The notes under the pieces: generated by a model
The model's input: only the letters and a program-made list of their open reading frames with translations
Told to the model about the DNA's origin: nothing
The model's database searches: none
Assembly (NCBI GenBank): GCA_947456305.1
Contig: CANGPN010000014.1
Coordinates: 1 to 59,825 of the forward strand
From: Comamonadaceae bacterium
GTDB taxonomy: Bacteria > Pseudomonadota > Gammaproteobacteria > Burkholderiales > Burkholderiaceae_C
Reading direction: 5' to 3'
Length of the DNA stretch: 59,825 bases
Translations under genes and position numbers: made by a program
Part shown: positions 1-9,512 of the stretch, piece after piece
Position numbering within the stretch: position 1 is the stretch's first letter
How the letters are laid out: every line of letters starts with the position of its first letter

Positions 1-275
1 CAAACTTTGCCAAATTCTGTCGAATCGTTGACAGGCTCAAGGTGCTCATTGTGACTTTTCTCGTGTTTTTGAAACGTTAAGAATTCAATTTCGGGACGCT
101 TTTCAGCGCAGACAGTCTGATCAAGCAATCGATGTGCCAGCTTGTTCAAACCCCGGATGGGCCGAGTCAGACAGAAGAACGGCGAAAGCGGTATTCAGTA
201 CGTGTAGCGGCAAACCGTGTCCAGTCACGGTTCTTGCTTATTTACCGGTATCTTTCAGGAAACCACAGTACGGAT
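1..275. other. Upstream region of fliK
   Basis: No gene is supported here. An open frame runs through from position 132, but its first 48 codons do not look like a FliK N-terminus and a better start lies at 276. A short palindrome (CAGAC-A-GTCTG) sits at 109-119. A TTGACA-like hexamer at 28-33 has no convincing -10 partner, and I found no sigma-28 or sigma-54 consensus. The real flagellar operon probably begins to the left of the window. Confidence 0.4.
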
Positions 276-1883
276 ATGAACTTATCTGCTTTGAACAAGC
301 TTCCCCTCAACAACCTTTCAGCAAGCGCTGCCGAGGCATCTTCGTCTGACAACGGTTTGTCGCGCTTGCCGGTGCATAGCTTGAGCGGTGCTGATTTCGC
401 CAGTTATTTGCAAAACCATGTCCAGGCTTTGAAAAACACGCAGCGGCAAGATGTGGCCGCTAAACACGGTCTGTTGCCGCCCGCGCACCCAGAGCATTTG
501 CAACAGCCTGCCGACAAACACGACACCAAGCTGCGCAACCGGGCTGCCGATAACGCCGACCCGGGAGATGAAGCCGCTGCCGACAAAGCCCAACAAGCCC
601 GAACTTCAGCGCGTACCAAAGCCCAAGAAGAGCGAACCGCTGACGAGAAACAGCTAAAGAATATGCAAACGGCTGCGACAGCCAGTGCAGACGAAATGTC
701 CGAGCAAGCAGATTCAGCCCACAGCCAGCAGGCCTTGTCAGAGAAAGCATCTGATCAGTCCAGCCAACCTGGTGCACTGACCACGATTGCCTTGAGCGAC
801 AAACTGCAAATCATCACAACAGCGCAAACCACACCCAGCGAAAAAAGCGTAGCTGACTTTGCGCTGGCCATGGGCTTGGACCCCAGCCAAGTGCAGGCCT
901 TGTTCGGGTCTGGCGGGGCGGCGTCTGCTAACGCCCCGTTGAAAAACGGCCTGACCACCCAGGACATGCTGGGTTTAAATACCCTGCCGGCTTTCATTTC
1001 GCCGGAACCGGGCAGCCTCAAAAGCTTGGACACAGCATCAGCCGCGACGCCGGGTTTGGCCTTGAACACACCGGTCAGTAGCGCCGATTTCCAGGCTTTA
1101 CAACAGGTCAGCGACCCTGCGAATAGCCAGGCCGATCAGGCATTACTGGCCAAAATGGACAATGTGCAGATCCAAGTCGGTACAGCCCAAGCCCAACTCA
1201 CAGCAGCCGCGCCGCCGCCAAGCACTTTGTCGGTTTTGTCCATGATGGACGCTACTTTGCGCGCCGAAGACATTGAAAGTTTGAAAAACGAGTTTGATGC
1301 GCTGCAAGCCGCGCCCGCGACTGACAGTCTCAATATGCCCCCGGGCGCCGGTTTCAACGCTAGCGGACAACGCAACCCTGCGCATGCAGCGGCACCGGCC
1401 GCCCAGGTGTTTGCCAATAACCCGGACATGGCCCAGACCTATGAGAATTTGAGTCAGAAACTGACCACCGAGCTGGCCGCGCGCATGCATGAAAAACTCA
1501 ATGCCGGCGAATGGAAAATGAAATTCGCTTTGAAACCGGCCAGCCTGGGCTTGGTCGATGTGCAGTTGGAAATGCGCGACGGCAAACTCACCGCCCAGTT
1601 CCAGTCAGACACCCCCCTCACCCAGGATTTGATTCAAAACGGCAGCCAACGCTTGAAAGACGCACTGTCTGACATGGGCATGGGTAATGCATCGGTGCTG
1701 GTAGGCCATGGACAAAGCCAGTCGGCGGGTCAATCCGGTCAAGGAAGCCCGCAAGGCCAAACCAGCTTACCGGCAAAAAGAGAAGAAAATCGTGCGAAAC
1801 TGACGGAAGAGCCTGGCCCGAAAATTGCAAAGGGTTCAGCACCTGGGCGCAACACACGTTCACAATTTGACAGTTACGCCTGA
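276..1883 (+). CDS. fliK: Flagellar hook-length control protein FliK
   Basis: FliK measures hook length and switches the flagellar export gate from hook to filament substrates. The 535-residue product has the family layout: a long low-complexity N-terminal part rich in Ala, Gln, Ser and Thr, then a compact C-terminal Flg_hook domain at about residues 395-490 (LKPASLGLVDVQLEMRDGKL), then a Gly/Gln/Ser tail. The ATG at 276 is preferred over an upstream in-frame start at 132, because it follows a CAGGAAA sequence and begins a typical N-terminus. It is followed 25 bases later by fliL on the same strand. The family call rests mainly on the C-terminal domain and the neighbours. Confidence 0.9.
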   Translation: MNLSALNKLPLNNLSASAAEASSSDNGLSRLPVHSLSGADFASYLQNHVQALKNTQRQDVAAKHGLLPPAHPEHLQQPADKHDTKLRNRAADNADPGDEAAADKAQQARTSARTKAQEERTADEKQLKNMQTAATASADEMSEQADSAHSQQALSEKASDQSSQPGALTTIALSDKLQIITTAQTTPSEKSVADFALAMGLDPSQVQALFGSGGAASANAPLKNGLTTQDMLGLNTLPAFISPEPGSLKSLDTASAATPGLALNTPVSSADFQALQQVSDPANSQADQALLAKMDNVQIQVGTAQAQLTAAAPPPSTLSVLSMMDATLRAEDIESLKNEFDALQAAPATDSLNMPPGAGFNASGQRNPAHAAAPAAQVFANNPDMAQTYENLSQKLTTELAARMHEKLNAGEWKMKFALKPASLGLVDVQLEMRDGKLTAQFQSDTPLTQDLIQNGSQRLKDALSDMGMGNASVLVGHGQSQSAGQSGQGSPQGQTSLPAKREENRAKLTEEPGPKIAKGSAPGRNTRSQFDSYA

Positions 1884-1908
1884 ACATCGAGATTAAGAGG
1901 AGTATTTC

Positions 1909-2496
1909 ATGGCAACAGCAGCACCTGAAGCAGCACCTGAAGAAGGCGCAGAAGCGCCAAAAAAGAAAAAACCGATTTTGTTAATCATCGGTATTGCCGT
2001 TTTAGCCATCGTTTTGTTGGTTGGCGTCGCTTTTGGCACTTTGTATTTCTCCGGTTACTACGAGAAAAAAGCCGAATTGGCAGCGATGGACAAACTCGAA
2101 GAGCTTGAAGCCGCAGCGACCAAAGCCAAAGACGAGGCACCTGCCAAGTTGAAGAAGGAAGCGCCCGAGGCCACTCGCTTCGAGAAAAACTACTTCCAGA
2201 TTGAAAAAGAATTGATGACCAACATCACCGGCTCGAAAAAAGTCATGGTGGTGCAAATGGCTGTGATGACGCATTACGACTCGCGTGTGTTCGACAACAT
2301 CAAAAAGCATGAGTTCGCTTTGCGTTCTGCGATGCTGGACTTGATGCGCCAGACCACGGAAGCTGAGGCGAACAAGCCTGAATTCCGCAAGGAACTCGCC
2401 GTCAAACTCAAGGACATCATGAACTCATTGCTCGAAGAATATGAAGACTTCGGCGGCATTGAAGAGGTCATGTTCACTTCCTTTGTGATGCAGTAA
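1909..2496 (+). CDS. fliL: Flagellar basal body-associated protein FliL
   Basis: FliL is a single-pass inner-membrane protein that surrounds the stator units and supports motor torque. The 195-residue product has a short acidic/Ala cytoplasmic start, a KKKK stretch, one membrane helix at about residues 25-48 (ILLIIGIAVLAIVLLVGVAF), then a charged linker and the periplasmic domain with the conserved ending EEVMFTSFVMQ. A strong ribosome site (AAGAGGAG) lies just before the start. It sits between fliK and fliM, 6 bases before fliM, so co-translation is likely. Confidence 0.95.
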   Translation: MATAAPEAAPEEGAEAPKKKKPILLIIGIAVLAIVLLVGVAFGTLYFSGYYEKKAELAAMDKLEELEAAATKAKDEAPAKLKKEAPEATRFEKNYFQIEKELMTNITGSKKVMVVQMAVMTHYDSRVFDNIKKHEFALRSAMLDLMRQTTEAEANKPEFRKELAVKLKDIMNSLLEEYEDFGGIEEVMFTSFVMQ

Positions 2497-2502
2497 AGGC
2501 CC

Positions 2503-3501
2503 ATGGCAACACGTCAAAACTTACTCAGTCCGGAAGAACTGTCTGCCCTGTCAGAAGGGCTGAAAGACGGTTCACTGGAATCGGACACCGGTTTCAATAC
2601 CGGGGTGCGGGTGCGCAAACACGACCTTGCCAGCGAAAACAGCAGCCTGGGCGTGAACGTGTCGTCTATCGACATGATCAACGAGCGCTTCATCCGCATG
2701 TTCAGACTGGGTTTGTTGGAAGTACTGCGGACTACGCCGCGGGTCAATCCCACGCGCGTGCAAATCATGAAGTTCGGCGATTACGTCGGGATGCTCAAGC
2801 CGCCGTTGTCGGTCAACACCATACGCATCAACCCGATGCGCGGCAATTCAGTGATCATGATCGACCCCAACGTGGTTTTCAGCTCACTCGACAGTTTTTT
2901 CGGCGGCTTTGGCAAAGGCGTGTCGGATTTGCCGCCGGGGCGTTTGTTCACAGCGACCGAAACCCGCATCATTCACATCATTCTGGAAGTCTTTTTCCGC
3001 TCGCTCAAAGAAGCCTGGGGACCGGTGCTTGAAATCGATTGCGAACAAGTCAGTTCGGAAATCAACCCTCAATTCGCGCAAATCGCTGACGAAAACGACT
3101 TGATCGTGCTCAGTCGTTTTGAAGCCGAGGCCACGGCTTCGGGCGGACGCGGCTTTATCGATTTGGTTTATCCCTACGCCACGCTCAAGCCCATGCGCGA
3201 CCTGTTGCGCAACCGTGTGGCATCTGGCGACGGCAACGAAGAATCCGACAAGATCTGGCGCGAAGACCTGGCTGTTGCGGTCGGCGACTCCGAACTCGAT
3301 GTGCGCGTGGTGATGGGACAAATCAAAACCACCTTGCACCATTTGCAAACCATGAAGGAAGGCGACATGTTGTTCTTCAAGAAACCCGAACTCGCGCACT
3401 TCATGGCCAATGGCGTGCCGTCCTTCGGCGTGAATATCGGCACACGCGGCTCGAATGTGGCGGTGCGGATTGAGAAACAAATGGTCCCCGGACACAATTA
3501 A
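2503..3501 (+). CDS. fliM: Flagellar motor switch protein FliM
   Basis: FliM forms the middle of the C-ring, binds phospho-CheY and joins FliG to FliN. The 332 residues cover the whole family. The N-terminal LLSPEELSALSEGL matches the CheY-P-binding/EIDAL-like segment. The middle domain starts with SIDMINERFIRMFR and includes PLSVNTIRINPMRG. The C-terminal SpoA/FliN-like domain carries DVRVVMGQIKTTLHHL. The gene lies between fliL and fliN in the usual order. No truncation is seen. Confidence 0.96.
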   Translation: MATRQNLLSPEELSALSEGLKDGSLESDTGFNTGVRVRKHDLASENSSLGVNVSSIDMINERFIRMFRLGLLEVLRTTPRVNPTRVQIMKFGDYVGMLKPPLSVNTIRINPMRGNSVIMIDPNVVFSSLDSFFGGFGKGVSDLPPGRLFTATETRIIHIILEVFFRSLKEAWGPVLEIDCEQVSSEINPQFAQIADENDLIVLSRFEAEATASGGRGFIDLVYPYATLKPMRDLLRNRVASGDGNEESDKIWREDLAVAVGDSELDVRVVMGQIKTTLHHLQTMKEGDMLFFKKPELAHFMANGVPSFGVNIGTRGSNVAVRIEKQMVPGHN

Positions 3502-3518
3502 CAAGGCAGGATGACATC

Positions 3519-3869
3519 ATGAACGACACCACCAACGAGACACCGGAACAGGAACCCGAAGACGAATCCCTGTCCCCGACGTCTGAAGAATTTCAAGTTT
3601 CACAGCCGGGCAACATCAACCCGGAAGTGTTGCAAAACATTTCAGTGAATTTGTCTATCGAAGTCGGCCGCACCAGCATCAAGATCAAAGACTTGATGCG
3701 CTTGACCCAGGGCAGTGTGGTCGAACTCGACCGCATTGCCGGTGAACCGCTGGATTTGCTGGTGAATGACACCGTGGTCGCGCAAGGCGAGGTGGTGCTG
3801 GTAAATGACCGTTACGGTATTCGCTTGACCCGCGTTGTGCCGTCTACCGACCGTTTGAAATCGCTGTAA
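3519..3869 (+). CDS. fliN: Flagellar motor switch protein FliN
   Basis: FliN makes the base of the C-ring and helps dock export substrates. The 116-residue product has an acidic, disordered first 35 residues, then one SpoA domain with the hallmark VNLSIEVGRTSIKIKDLM and GSVVELDRIAGEPLDLLVND, ending RLTRVVPSTDRLKSL. It follows fliM by 17 bases. It is the last gene of the block: a terminator and the convergent miaB come next, so the usual downstream fliO, fliP, fliQ and fliR are not here. Confidence 0.96.
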   Translation: MNDTTNETPEQEPEDESLSPTSEEFQVSQPGNINPEVLQNISVNLSIEVGRTSIKIKDLMRLTQGSVVELDRIAGEPLDLLVNDTVVAQGEVVLVNDRYGIRLTRVVPSTDRLKSL

Positions 3870-3886
3870 GCGCTTCACAAACCCAG

Positions 3887-3938
3887 GCCGCAGCCCCCGG
3901 TGTTGCAATGCGCAAGCGCCAGGGTGTGCGGCTGTTTT
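3887..3938 (+). terminator. Probable rho-independent terminator after fliN
   Basis: GCCGCA at 3887-3892 pairs with TGCGGC at 3927-3932, and an inner CCC/GGG can extend the stem with a bulge. A run of six T (3935-3940) follows and touches the miaB stop codon. The loop is long, so strength is uncertain. Confidence 0.55.
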
Positions 3939-5276
3939 TTATTCTGCGATCACCAACTCGCCGCGCAATGAATGCGGCAAGGCCTGGGTGATGCGCACAT
4001 CAATCATCTGACCGACCAAGCGGGCTGACTGCGGCCCGCCATCGAAATTGACAATGCGGTTGCATTCGGTGCGGCCCATCAACTCTGCCGCGCTTTTGCG
4101 TGACGGCCCTTCCACCAAAATGCGTTGCACTGTGCCCATGCGGCTTTCGCTGATGCGTCTGACGTTGTCTTCCAACGTGGCTTGCAAATACTGCAAACGA
4201 CGCAGCTTGACTTCGTGCGGCGTGTCGTCGGGCAAATTGGCCGCCGGTGTGCCGGGGCGCGGACTGAAGATGAAACTGAACGATGCATCAAAACCGATGT
4301 CGGTGATTAACTTCATCAGCTTGTCAAAGTCTTCTTCGGTTTCACCGGGAAAGCCGACGATGAAATCTGAACTCATGGAAATATCCGGACGCACGGCCCG
4401 CAGTTTGCGTATCGTGCTTTTGTATTCCATGGCGGTGTAGCCGCGTTTCATCGCCATCAGTATGCGGTCGCTGCCGTGTTGCACCGGCAAATGCAAATGG
4501 CTGACGAGTTGCGGCACCTTGCCGTAAACATCAACCAAACGTTGCGTGAACTCGTTCGGGTGGCTGGTGGTGTAGCGAATGCGCTCGACACCGGGAATGT
4601 CGGCGATGTATTCAATCAACAGCGCAAAGTCGGCAATCTCGCTGGTGTTGCCCATGCTGCCCCGGTAAGCGTTCACGTTCTGGCCGAGCAAAGTGATTTC
4701 TTTCACGCCTTGCGCGCACAAACCGGCTACCTCGGTCAATACATCGTCCAACGGGCGGTTGATTTCTTCGCCGCGTGTGTAGGGCACCACGCAATAACTG
4801 CAATATTTAGAGCAGCCTTCCATGATGGACACAAATGCGGATGCGCCTTCGACACGCGCAGGCGGCAAGTGATCGAACTTTTCAATCTCGGGAAAGCTGA
4901 TGTCGACCTGCGGTTTGTTCAAAGCTTTGCGCTGGTTGAGCAACTCGGGCAAGCGGTGCAAAGTTTGCGGGCCGAACACCACATCGACAAACGGTGCGCG
5001 TGCAATGATGGCATCGCCCTCCTGGCTGGCCACACAACCGCCAACCGCAATCTGCACGCCTTTTTTCTTTAAATGCCGCACGCGGCCCAAATCGGAGAAC
5101 ACTTTCTCCTGGGCTTTTTCGCGCACTGAACAGGTGTTGAACACCACCAAATCGGCTTGGTCTATGTCTGTGGTTTGTTCGTAGCCTTGGGCGGCGCCCA
5201 AGACATCGGCCATCTTGTCCGAGTCGTACTCGTTCATTTGGCAACCGAAGGTTTTGATGAAGACTTTGCGGCTCAT
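3939..5276 (-). CDS. miaB: tRNA-2-methylthio-N6-dimethylallyladenosine synthase MiaB
   Basis: MiaB is a radical-SAM methylthiotransferase that converts i6A37 to ms2i6A37 in tRNAs reading UNN codons. The 445 residues show the N-terminal UPF0004 domain with three cluster-binding cysteines ([31 protein letters not shown]), the radical SAM motif CSKYCSYC in the middle, and a C-terminal TRAM domain ending LRGELVIAE. Length is standard. The gene is convergent with fliN and divergent from the small cupin gene. Confidence 0.97.
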   Translation of the reverse strand: MSRKVFIKTFGCQMNEYDSDKMADVLGAAQGYEQTTDIDQADLVVFNTCSVREKAQEKVFSDLGRVRHLKKKGVQIAVGGCVASQEGDAIIARAPFVDVVFGPQTLHRLPELLNQRKALNKPQVDISFPEIEKFDHLPPARVEGASAFVSIMEGCSKYCSYCVVPYTRGEEINRPLDDVLTEVAGLCAQGVKEITLLGQNVNAYRGSMGNTSEIADFALLIEYIADIPGVERIRYTTSHPNEFTQRLVDVYGKVPQLVSHLHLPVQHGSDRILMAMKRGYTAMEYKSTIRKLRAVRPDISMSSDFIVGFPGETEEDFDKLMKLITDIGFDASFSFIFSPRPGTPAANLPDDTPHEVKLRRLQYLQATLEDNVRRISESRMGTVQRILVEGPSRKSAAELMGRTECNRIVNFDGGPQSARLVGQMIDVRITQALPHSLRGELVIAE

Positions 5277-5373
5277 GGCAAAGCCTTTTGAGAAATGCAG
5301 CGGGTCATGGTGTAGATCCAGAGGCTGTTGAAGAGAGCGCGATTGTATCGACTGGCTTCTTTATGATGGCGGC

Positions 5374-5757
5374 ATGCACACCTTCACACGCACTGTTTTA
5401 TTCACCGACACCGATGGCCGCGCGCGCTTTCGCGAAGAGTCCATCGCTTTAGACCAAGGCACACCTCAGTCCCGCTTAAGCGAATTAATGACTACGCAAG
5501 GGCTGCAACTGCGACGCAGTCCGGTCGGTTTTCAAAGCAACTTTCACGTGACAACAACCCCGCAATGGGTGTTCATTTTGCAAGGGCTCATGCAAATCGG
5601 TTTGCAAGATGGCAGCACCCGCACCTTCAAAGCAGGAGAGCATTTTTTCTCTGCCGATGTGTTGCCAGATGGTGCTGTGTTTGATGAAAACCTGCATGGC
5701 CATTGCAGCCGCCAAGTGGGCGAAGAAGAACTGGTGACCGTGTTTGTGCGTGCTTGA
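5374..5757 (+). CDS. Small cupin-fold protein, function unknown
   Basis: The 127-residue product resembles a single-domain cupin. TPQWVFILQGLMQIGLQDG followed by FKAGEHFFSADV fits the two conserved cupin strands, but the usual His cluster is thin, with His in NFHV, GEHF and LHGHC. No substrate can be read from the sequence. It stands alone, divergent from miaB and about 180 bases before the carbonic anhydrase gene. The start at 5374 has only a weak ribosome site (GGCGGC). Confidence 0.6.
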   Translation: MHTFTRTVLFTDTDGRARFREESIALDQGTPQSRLSELMTTQGLQLRRSPVGFQSNFHVTTTPQWVFILQGLMQIGLQDGSTRTFKAGEHFFSADVLPDGAVFDENLHGHCSRQVGEEELVTVFVRA

Positions 5758-5940
5758 AAACCTTTGGATGCGGTGAATTTTCATCACTTGCCAAGTATTT
5801 GCTCTGCAAATTAATTCGAAAGAATCTATTTAAACCCAATTGATTAAAGAGACGGCAGGAACAAGCCGATACCATCGCATGTCCGGGTGCACAAACGTTT
5901 GGCGCACCGCCTCTCCCTGTCTTTTTCATTCAGAGCAGTC

Positions 5941-7167
5941 ATGAAAAAATACCTACGTTTGATATTGGAAATCCTTTTAGGGATTTGCCTGGTGGCCAGT
6001 TCCACCTTGGCTTATTTGAACTACTCGGCGAAAAAACACCTGGTAGCCGAAGTGGGCGAACTCACAGAACAATTGGGTGAAGCCAAAGAGGCTTTGGAAA
6101 AAGCCCATGAAACCGAGCCTGCAGCCGACGAACACGCCGCAGACGCTGGCGGCACCAGCGCTCAAGAGCTGGATGCGCTGAAAGCCGCCTTCTCTAACGG
6201 CATTGTGTTGCAAGATATAGAAAGCCTGTACAAAGTACAAAAATCTTTGAGTGCAGAGCGCCAAGTGGGAATGGCTTCCATCCGTTTGCTGACCAAAGGT
6301 GCGCAAGACGAAGGCACGGTGGCTGCATTCCAGAAAGCTTTGGAGATGGCCGAGTGGAGCAACCGCTTGCAAACCGTGTGTGCAGCGCAAAACGCATTGG
6401 CTGCGGCCGGTCAGAAAGTCAAGGTATTGCAGGATTGCAAAAAGTCATCTGACAAAGAAGAACCCAACAAAGACGCGCATGGCAAAAAAGACGACAAAGC
6501 CGCTGCTGTGCATTGGGGTTACGAAGGCGATAACGGCCCTGAGCACTGGGGCGACAACTTCCCGGTTTGCGGCACCGGTAAAAAACAATCGCCGTTAAAC
6601 ATCGTCGGACCATTTGAAAAATCCAAAGACGTATTGAGCGTGGATTACAAAGAAGGCCCGCTCAAGATGTTCAACAACGGCCACACCATACAAGTCAATG
6701 TAGAACCCGGCAGCACCTTGACCATCAACAAAGAAAGCTATGACTTGCTGCAATTCCACTTCCACCGCCCTTCAGAAGAACAGGTCGATGGCAAAAACTC
6801 TGCGATGGTCGCCCACTTTGTGCACAAAAGCAAAGACGGCAAACTCGCTGTGATTGGCGTGTTGTTGAACGAAGGCAAAGACAGCGCGGCCATCAAAACG
6901 CTTTGGTCCAATCTGCCGCCGAAAGAAGGCGAAGAATTTGTGCCGGAGAAAGTCAGCTTCAACCCTTCAAGCATGTTGCCCAAAGAACTTGGTTTCTACA
7001 ACTACGAAGGTTCATTGACCACGCCGCCTTGTACCGAAGGTGTGCAGTTCTACATTCTGAAAAAACCCATGGACATTTCCAAAGACCAAGTCGGCAAGTT
7101 TCCGTTCAAGCTGAATGCGCGTCCGGTGCAAAGTCTGAATGGCAGAAAGATCAACGCAGGCGGTTAA
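5941..7167 (+). CDS. Membrane-tethered alpha-type carbonic anhydrase with coiled-coil N-terminus
   Basis: Alpha carbonic anhydrases interconvert CO2 and bicarbonate with a zinc ion held by three His. The catalytic domain spans about residues 191-408: it opens with HWGYEG, contains QSPLNIV, and has zinc ligands His273 and His275 (QFHFHRPSEE) and His292 (AHFVH). SLTTPPCTEGV lies near the end. The first 190 residues are unusual: one membrane helix at about 7-25, then a Glu/Ala/Lys-rich probable coiled coil and a linker. Bacterial family members are usually secreted with a simple signal peptide. The start at 5941 is chosen because the membrane segment begins there; an in-frame upstream extension to 5887 looks unlike a protein start. 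A strong terminator follows. Confidence 0.85.
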   Translation: MKKYLRLILEILLGICLVASSTLAYLNYSAKKHLVAEVGELTEQLGEAKEALEKAHETEPAADEHAADAGGTSAQELDALKAAFSNGIVLQDIESLYKVQKSLSAERQVGMASIRLLTKGAQDEGTVAAFQKALEMAEWSNRLQTVCAAQNALAAAGQKVKVLQDCKKSSDKEEPNKDAHGKKDDKAAAVHWGYEGDNGPEHWGDNFPVCGTGKKQSPLNIVGPFEKSKDVLSVDYKEGPLKMFNNGHTIQVNVEPGSTLTINKESYDLLQFHFHRPSEEQVDGKNSAMVAHFVHKSKDGKLAVIGVLLNEGKDSAAIKTLWSNLPPKEGEEFVPEKVSFNPSSMLPKELGFYNYEGSLTTPPCTEGVQFYILKKPMDISKDQVGKFPFKLNARPVQSLNGRKINAGG

Positions 7168-7182
7168 TCACTGCTTGACGTT

Positions 7183-7216
7183 AAAAAAGCCTGCAACGTC
7201 GTTGCAGGCTTTTTTT
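7183..7216. terminator. Bidirectional terminator between carbonic anhydrase and ffh
   Basis: AGCCTGCAAC (7188-7197) and GTTGCAGGCT (7201-7210) form a perfect 10-bp stem with a 3-base loop. It is flanked by six A on the left and seven T on the right, so it can stop transcription from both convergent genes. Confidence 0.92.
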
Positions 7217-7255
7217 GCCTGAAATACGCGGCGTCAGCTTGTGAGCGCCTGCCTT

Positions 7256-8629
7256 TTAGCGCGGCATGCCGGGAAAGCCGCCCATGCCTTTCATGCCGCC
7301 CAGCTTTTTCATCATCTTCATCAAACCGCCGCCGCGCATTTTTTTCATCATGTCTTGCATTTGACCGAATTCATTCAGTAAGCGGTTGACATCGTGCACT
7401 TGCACACCGGCACCGGTGGCGATGCGGCGTTTGCGCGTAGCTTTGATGATGTCGGGTTTGCTGCGCTCTTGCAAAGTCATGCTGTGAATAATGCCTTGCT
7501 TTTTTAACATTTCTTTTTCAGCGCGGTTCAAATCCACGTCCTTGGCTTTGGCAGCGATCTGGCCAGGCATTTTTTCCATCAGACTGGACAAACCGCCCAT
7601 TTGCTTCATTTGCTGAATCTGCGATAAAAAATCATTCAGATCAAAGCCATCGCCGCTTTTGAGTTTGGCCGCCATTTTTTGGGCCGCCTCGATATCCACA
7701 TTGGCCGTGACCTGCTCCACCAAAGCCACAATGTCGCCCATGCCCAGCATGCGCCCTGCATGACGCTCGGCGTCAAAGGCTTCGAGGCCATCGATTTTTT
7801 CGCTGGTGCCGGCAAATTTGATGGGCGCACCTGTGACTTGCCTCACCGACAGCGCCGCACCGCCGCGTGAATCGCCGTCGGTTTTGGTCAGCACAATGCC
7901 GGTCAAAGGCAAAGCCTCTTTGAATGCTTTGGCAGTGTTGATGGCGTCTTGACCCAGCATGGCGTCAACCACGAACAAAGTTTCCACCGGATGCACCGCC
8001 GCATGCAAGGCCTTGATCTCGCTCATCAATACCTCGTCAATCGCTAAGCGACCTGCGGTATCTATCAGCAGCACATCAAAATAATGGTTGCGCGCATACT
8101 CGAGCGCCGCTAGCGCAATCGCCACCGGTTGTTGCGAAGCATCGCTGGCAAACCATTCGGCACCGGCTTGCGCCGTCACTGATTTCAATTGCTCGATCGC
8201 TGCCGGGCGGTAAACGTCAGCCGACACGGTCAACACTTTTTTCTTGCGCTTGGTGATCAAGTGCTTGGCCAGTTTGGCGGTGGTGGTGGTCTTACCCGCA
8301 CCTTGCAAACCGGCCATCAAAATGACCGCAGGAGGTTGCGCTGCCAGATTGATGTCGGCGACGCCTTCGCCCATGGTGGCGCTGAGCTCGCGCTGAACAA
8401 TACTCACCAGCACTTGACCAGGAGTCAATGAACCTATGACTTCTTGGCCCAAGGCTTTGTCTTTTACCCTGGCTATAAAGTCTCGCACCACGGGCAGCGC
8501 CACGTCGGCTTCCAGCAAAGCCATGCGCACCTCGCGCAACATGTCTGCCACATTGGCTTCAGTGATGCGGGCCTGGCCGCTGATGGTTCGAACCAGGCGC
8601 GAGAGTTTGTCGCTGAGTGTGCTTGCCAT
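7256..8629 (-). CDS. ffh: Signal recognition particle protein Ffh
   Basis: Ffh is the SRP54 GTPase that, with 4.5S RNA, targets nascent membrane proteins to FtsY. The 457 residues show the N domain (LREVRMALLEADVALPVV), the G domain with the P-loop GLQGAGKTTTTAKLA, DTAGR and TKTDGDSRGG, and the Met-rich C-terminal M domain (MKKMRGGGLMKMMKKLGG). The ATG at 8629 is preferred over an in-frame TTG six bases upstream, because an AAGG ribosome site is then properly spaced. It is divergent from ypjD. Confidence 0.96.
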   Translation of the reverse strand: MASTLSDKLSRLVRTISGQARITEANVADMLREVRMALLEADVALPVVRDFIARVKDKALGQEVIGSLTPGQVLVSIVQRELSATMGEGVADINLAAQPPAVILMAGLQGAGKTTTTAKLAKHLITKRKKKVLTVSADVYRPAAIEQLKSVTAQAGAEWFASDASQQPVAIALAALEYARNHYFDVLLIDTAGRLAIDEVLMSEIKALHAAVHPVETLFVVDAMLGQDAINTAKAFKEALPLTGIVLTKTDGDSRGGAALSVRQVTGAPIKFAGTSEKIDGLEAFDAERHAGRMLGMGDIVALVEQVTANVDIEAAQKMAAKLKSGDGFDLNDFLSQIQQMKQMGGLSSLMEKMPGQIAAKAKDVDLNRAEKEMLKKQGIIHSMTLQERSKPDIIKATRKRRIATGAGVQVHDVNRLLNEFGQMQDMMKKMRGGGLMKMMKKLGGMKGMGGFPGMPR

Positions 8630-8699
8630 CGTCAATGCCTTGCTGTGAATACTGCGTCAATCAAAAAACCGGTTGCCAGCGAAACGCTAAACTGTATGC

Positions 8700-9512
8700 A
8701 TGATTGTATTCAGCGCGACTCACTTCAGTCTGGTATGGGGCCTTCTGGCCGCACTGGCTTATGCGCTGGGCGCTTTGTTCGGCGGCCGTTTGTCGGCGCA
8801 GCAAAGCCGGCATTACCTGTGGCTGATTTCTTTGTTTCACGGGCTGAGCGTGATCGCCAGCTTGATACCTGCAGAAGATGACCTGCCCCGTTTCGGCTTT
8901 GCTGCAGCTTTGTCTGCCACTACCTGGCTGGTGCTGCTGGTCTACACCATAGAACACCATTGGTTTCCGCAAATGCAAACCCGCTGGCTGATGTCGGGTG
9001 TGGGCGCGGTCGCGGTCATTCTGCCTTTGCTGTTTCCGGGCTATGCCCTGCACAGCTCTTCTTCGCCTTGGCTGCCTTTTCACTGGATGCTAGGCATGGC
9101 TTCTTATGCTTTGTTCGCAGCTGCCGTGGTGCACGCCAGCTTGATGAACCGCGCCGAACGGCAAATCCGTCTGGGTGCGATTGACACCACCGGCTTGCCC
9201 TTACTGACCTTGGAGCGGCTGACGTTTCGCTTTGTCAATATCGGCTTCGGCCTTCTGACTGCCACCCTGTTGGCAGGTTGGCTGTTCGGTGAACAGTTGT
9301 ACGGGCCGGATAAAGCCTTACGGTTTGACCACAAAACGCTGTTCGCCATTTTGGCTTGGCTAATGTTTTTAATTCTGATCTGGGGTCGCCGCTACCGTGG
9401 TTGGCGCGGTTCACTTGCTGTTCGCACCCTTTACACAGGCGCATTGATGTTGCTACTCTCTTATGCAGGTTCGCGTTTTGTCACTGAAGTGTTTTTAAAC
9501 AGAACGCCATGA
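8700..9512 (+). CDS. ypjD: Inner-membrane protein YpjD, CcsA-like (cytochrome c assembly family)
   Basis: The 270-residue product is very hydrophobic with about eight membrane helices and belongs to the CcsA/CcmC-like cytochrome c assembly family that usually lies beside ffh. Conserved family features include PFHWMLGMASYALFAAAVVHA and the late WGRRYRGWRG segment. The biochemical role of YpjD is not settled, and nothing here narrows it. Its stop overlaps the next start by four bases (ATGA), so translation is probably coupled. Confidence 0.85.
   Translation: MIVFSATHFSLVWGLLAALAYALGALFGGRLSAQQSRHYLWLISLFHGLSVIASLIPAEDDLPRFGFAAALSATTWLVLLVYTIEHHWFPQMQTRWLMSGVGAVAVILPLLFPGYALHSSSSPWLPFHWMLGMASYALFAAAVVHASLMNRAERQIRLGAIDTTGLPLLTLERLTFRFVNIGFGLLTATLLAGWLFGEQLYGPDKALRFDHKTLFAILAWLMFLILIWGRRYRGWRGSLAVRTLYTGALMLLLSYAGSRFVTEVFLNRTP

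Noticed and set aside
28..56. Sigma-70 promoter before fliK starting with TTGACA
   Set aside because: No acceptable -10 hexamer occurs at 16-18 bases.
132..275. N-terminal extension of fliK
   Set aside because: The 48 extra residues do not resemble FliK, and the ATG at 276 has a better ribosome site.
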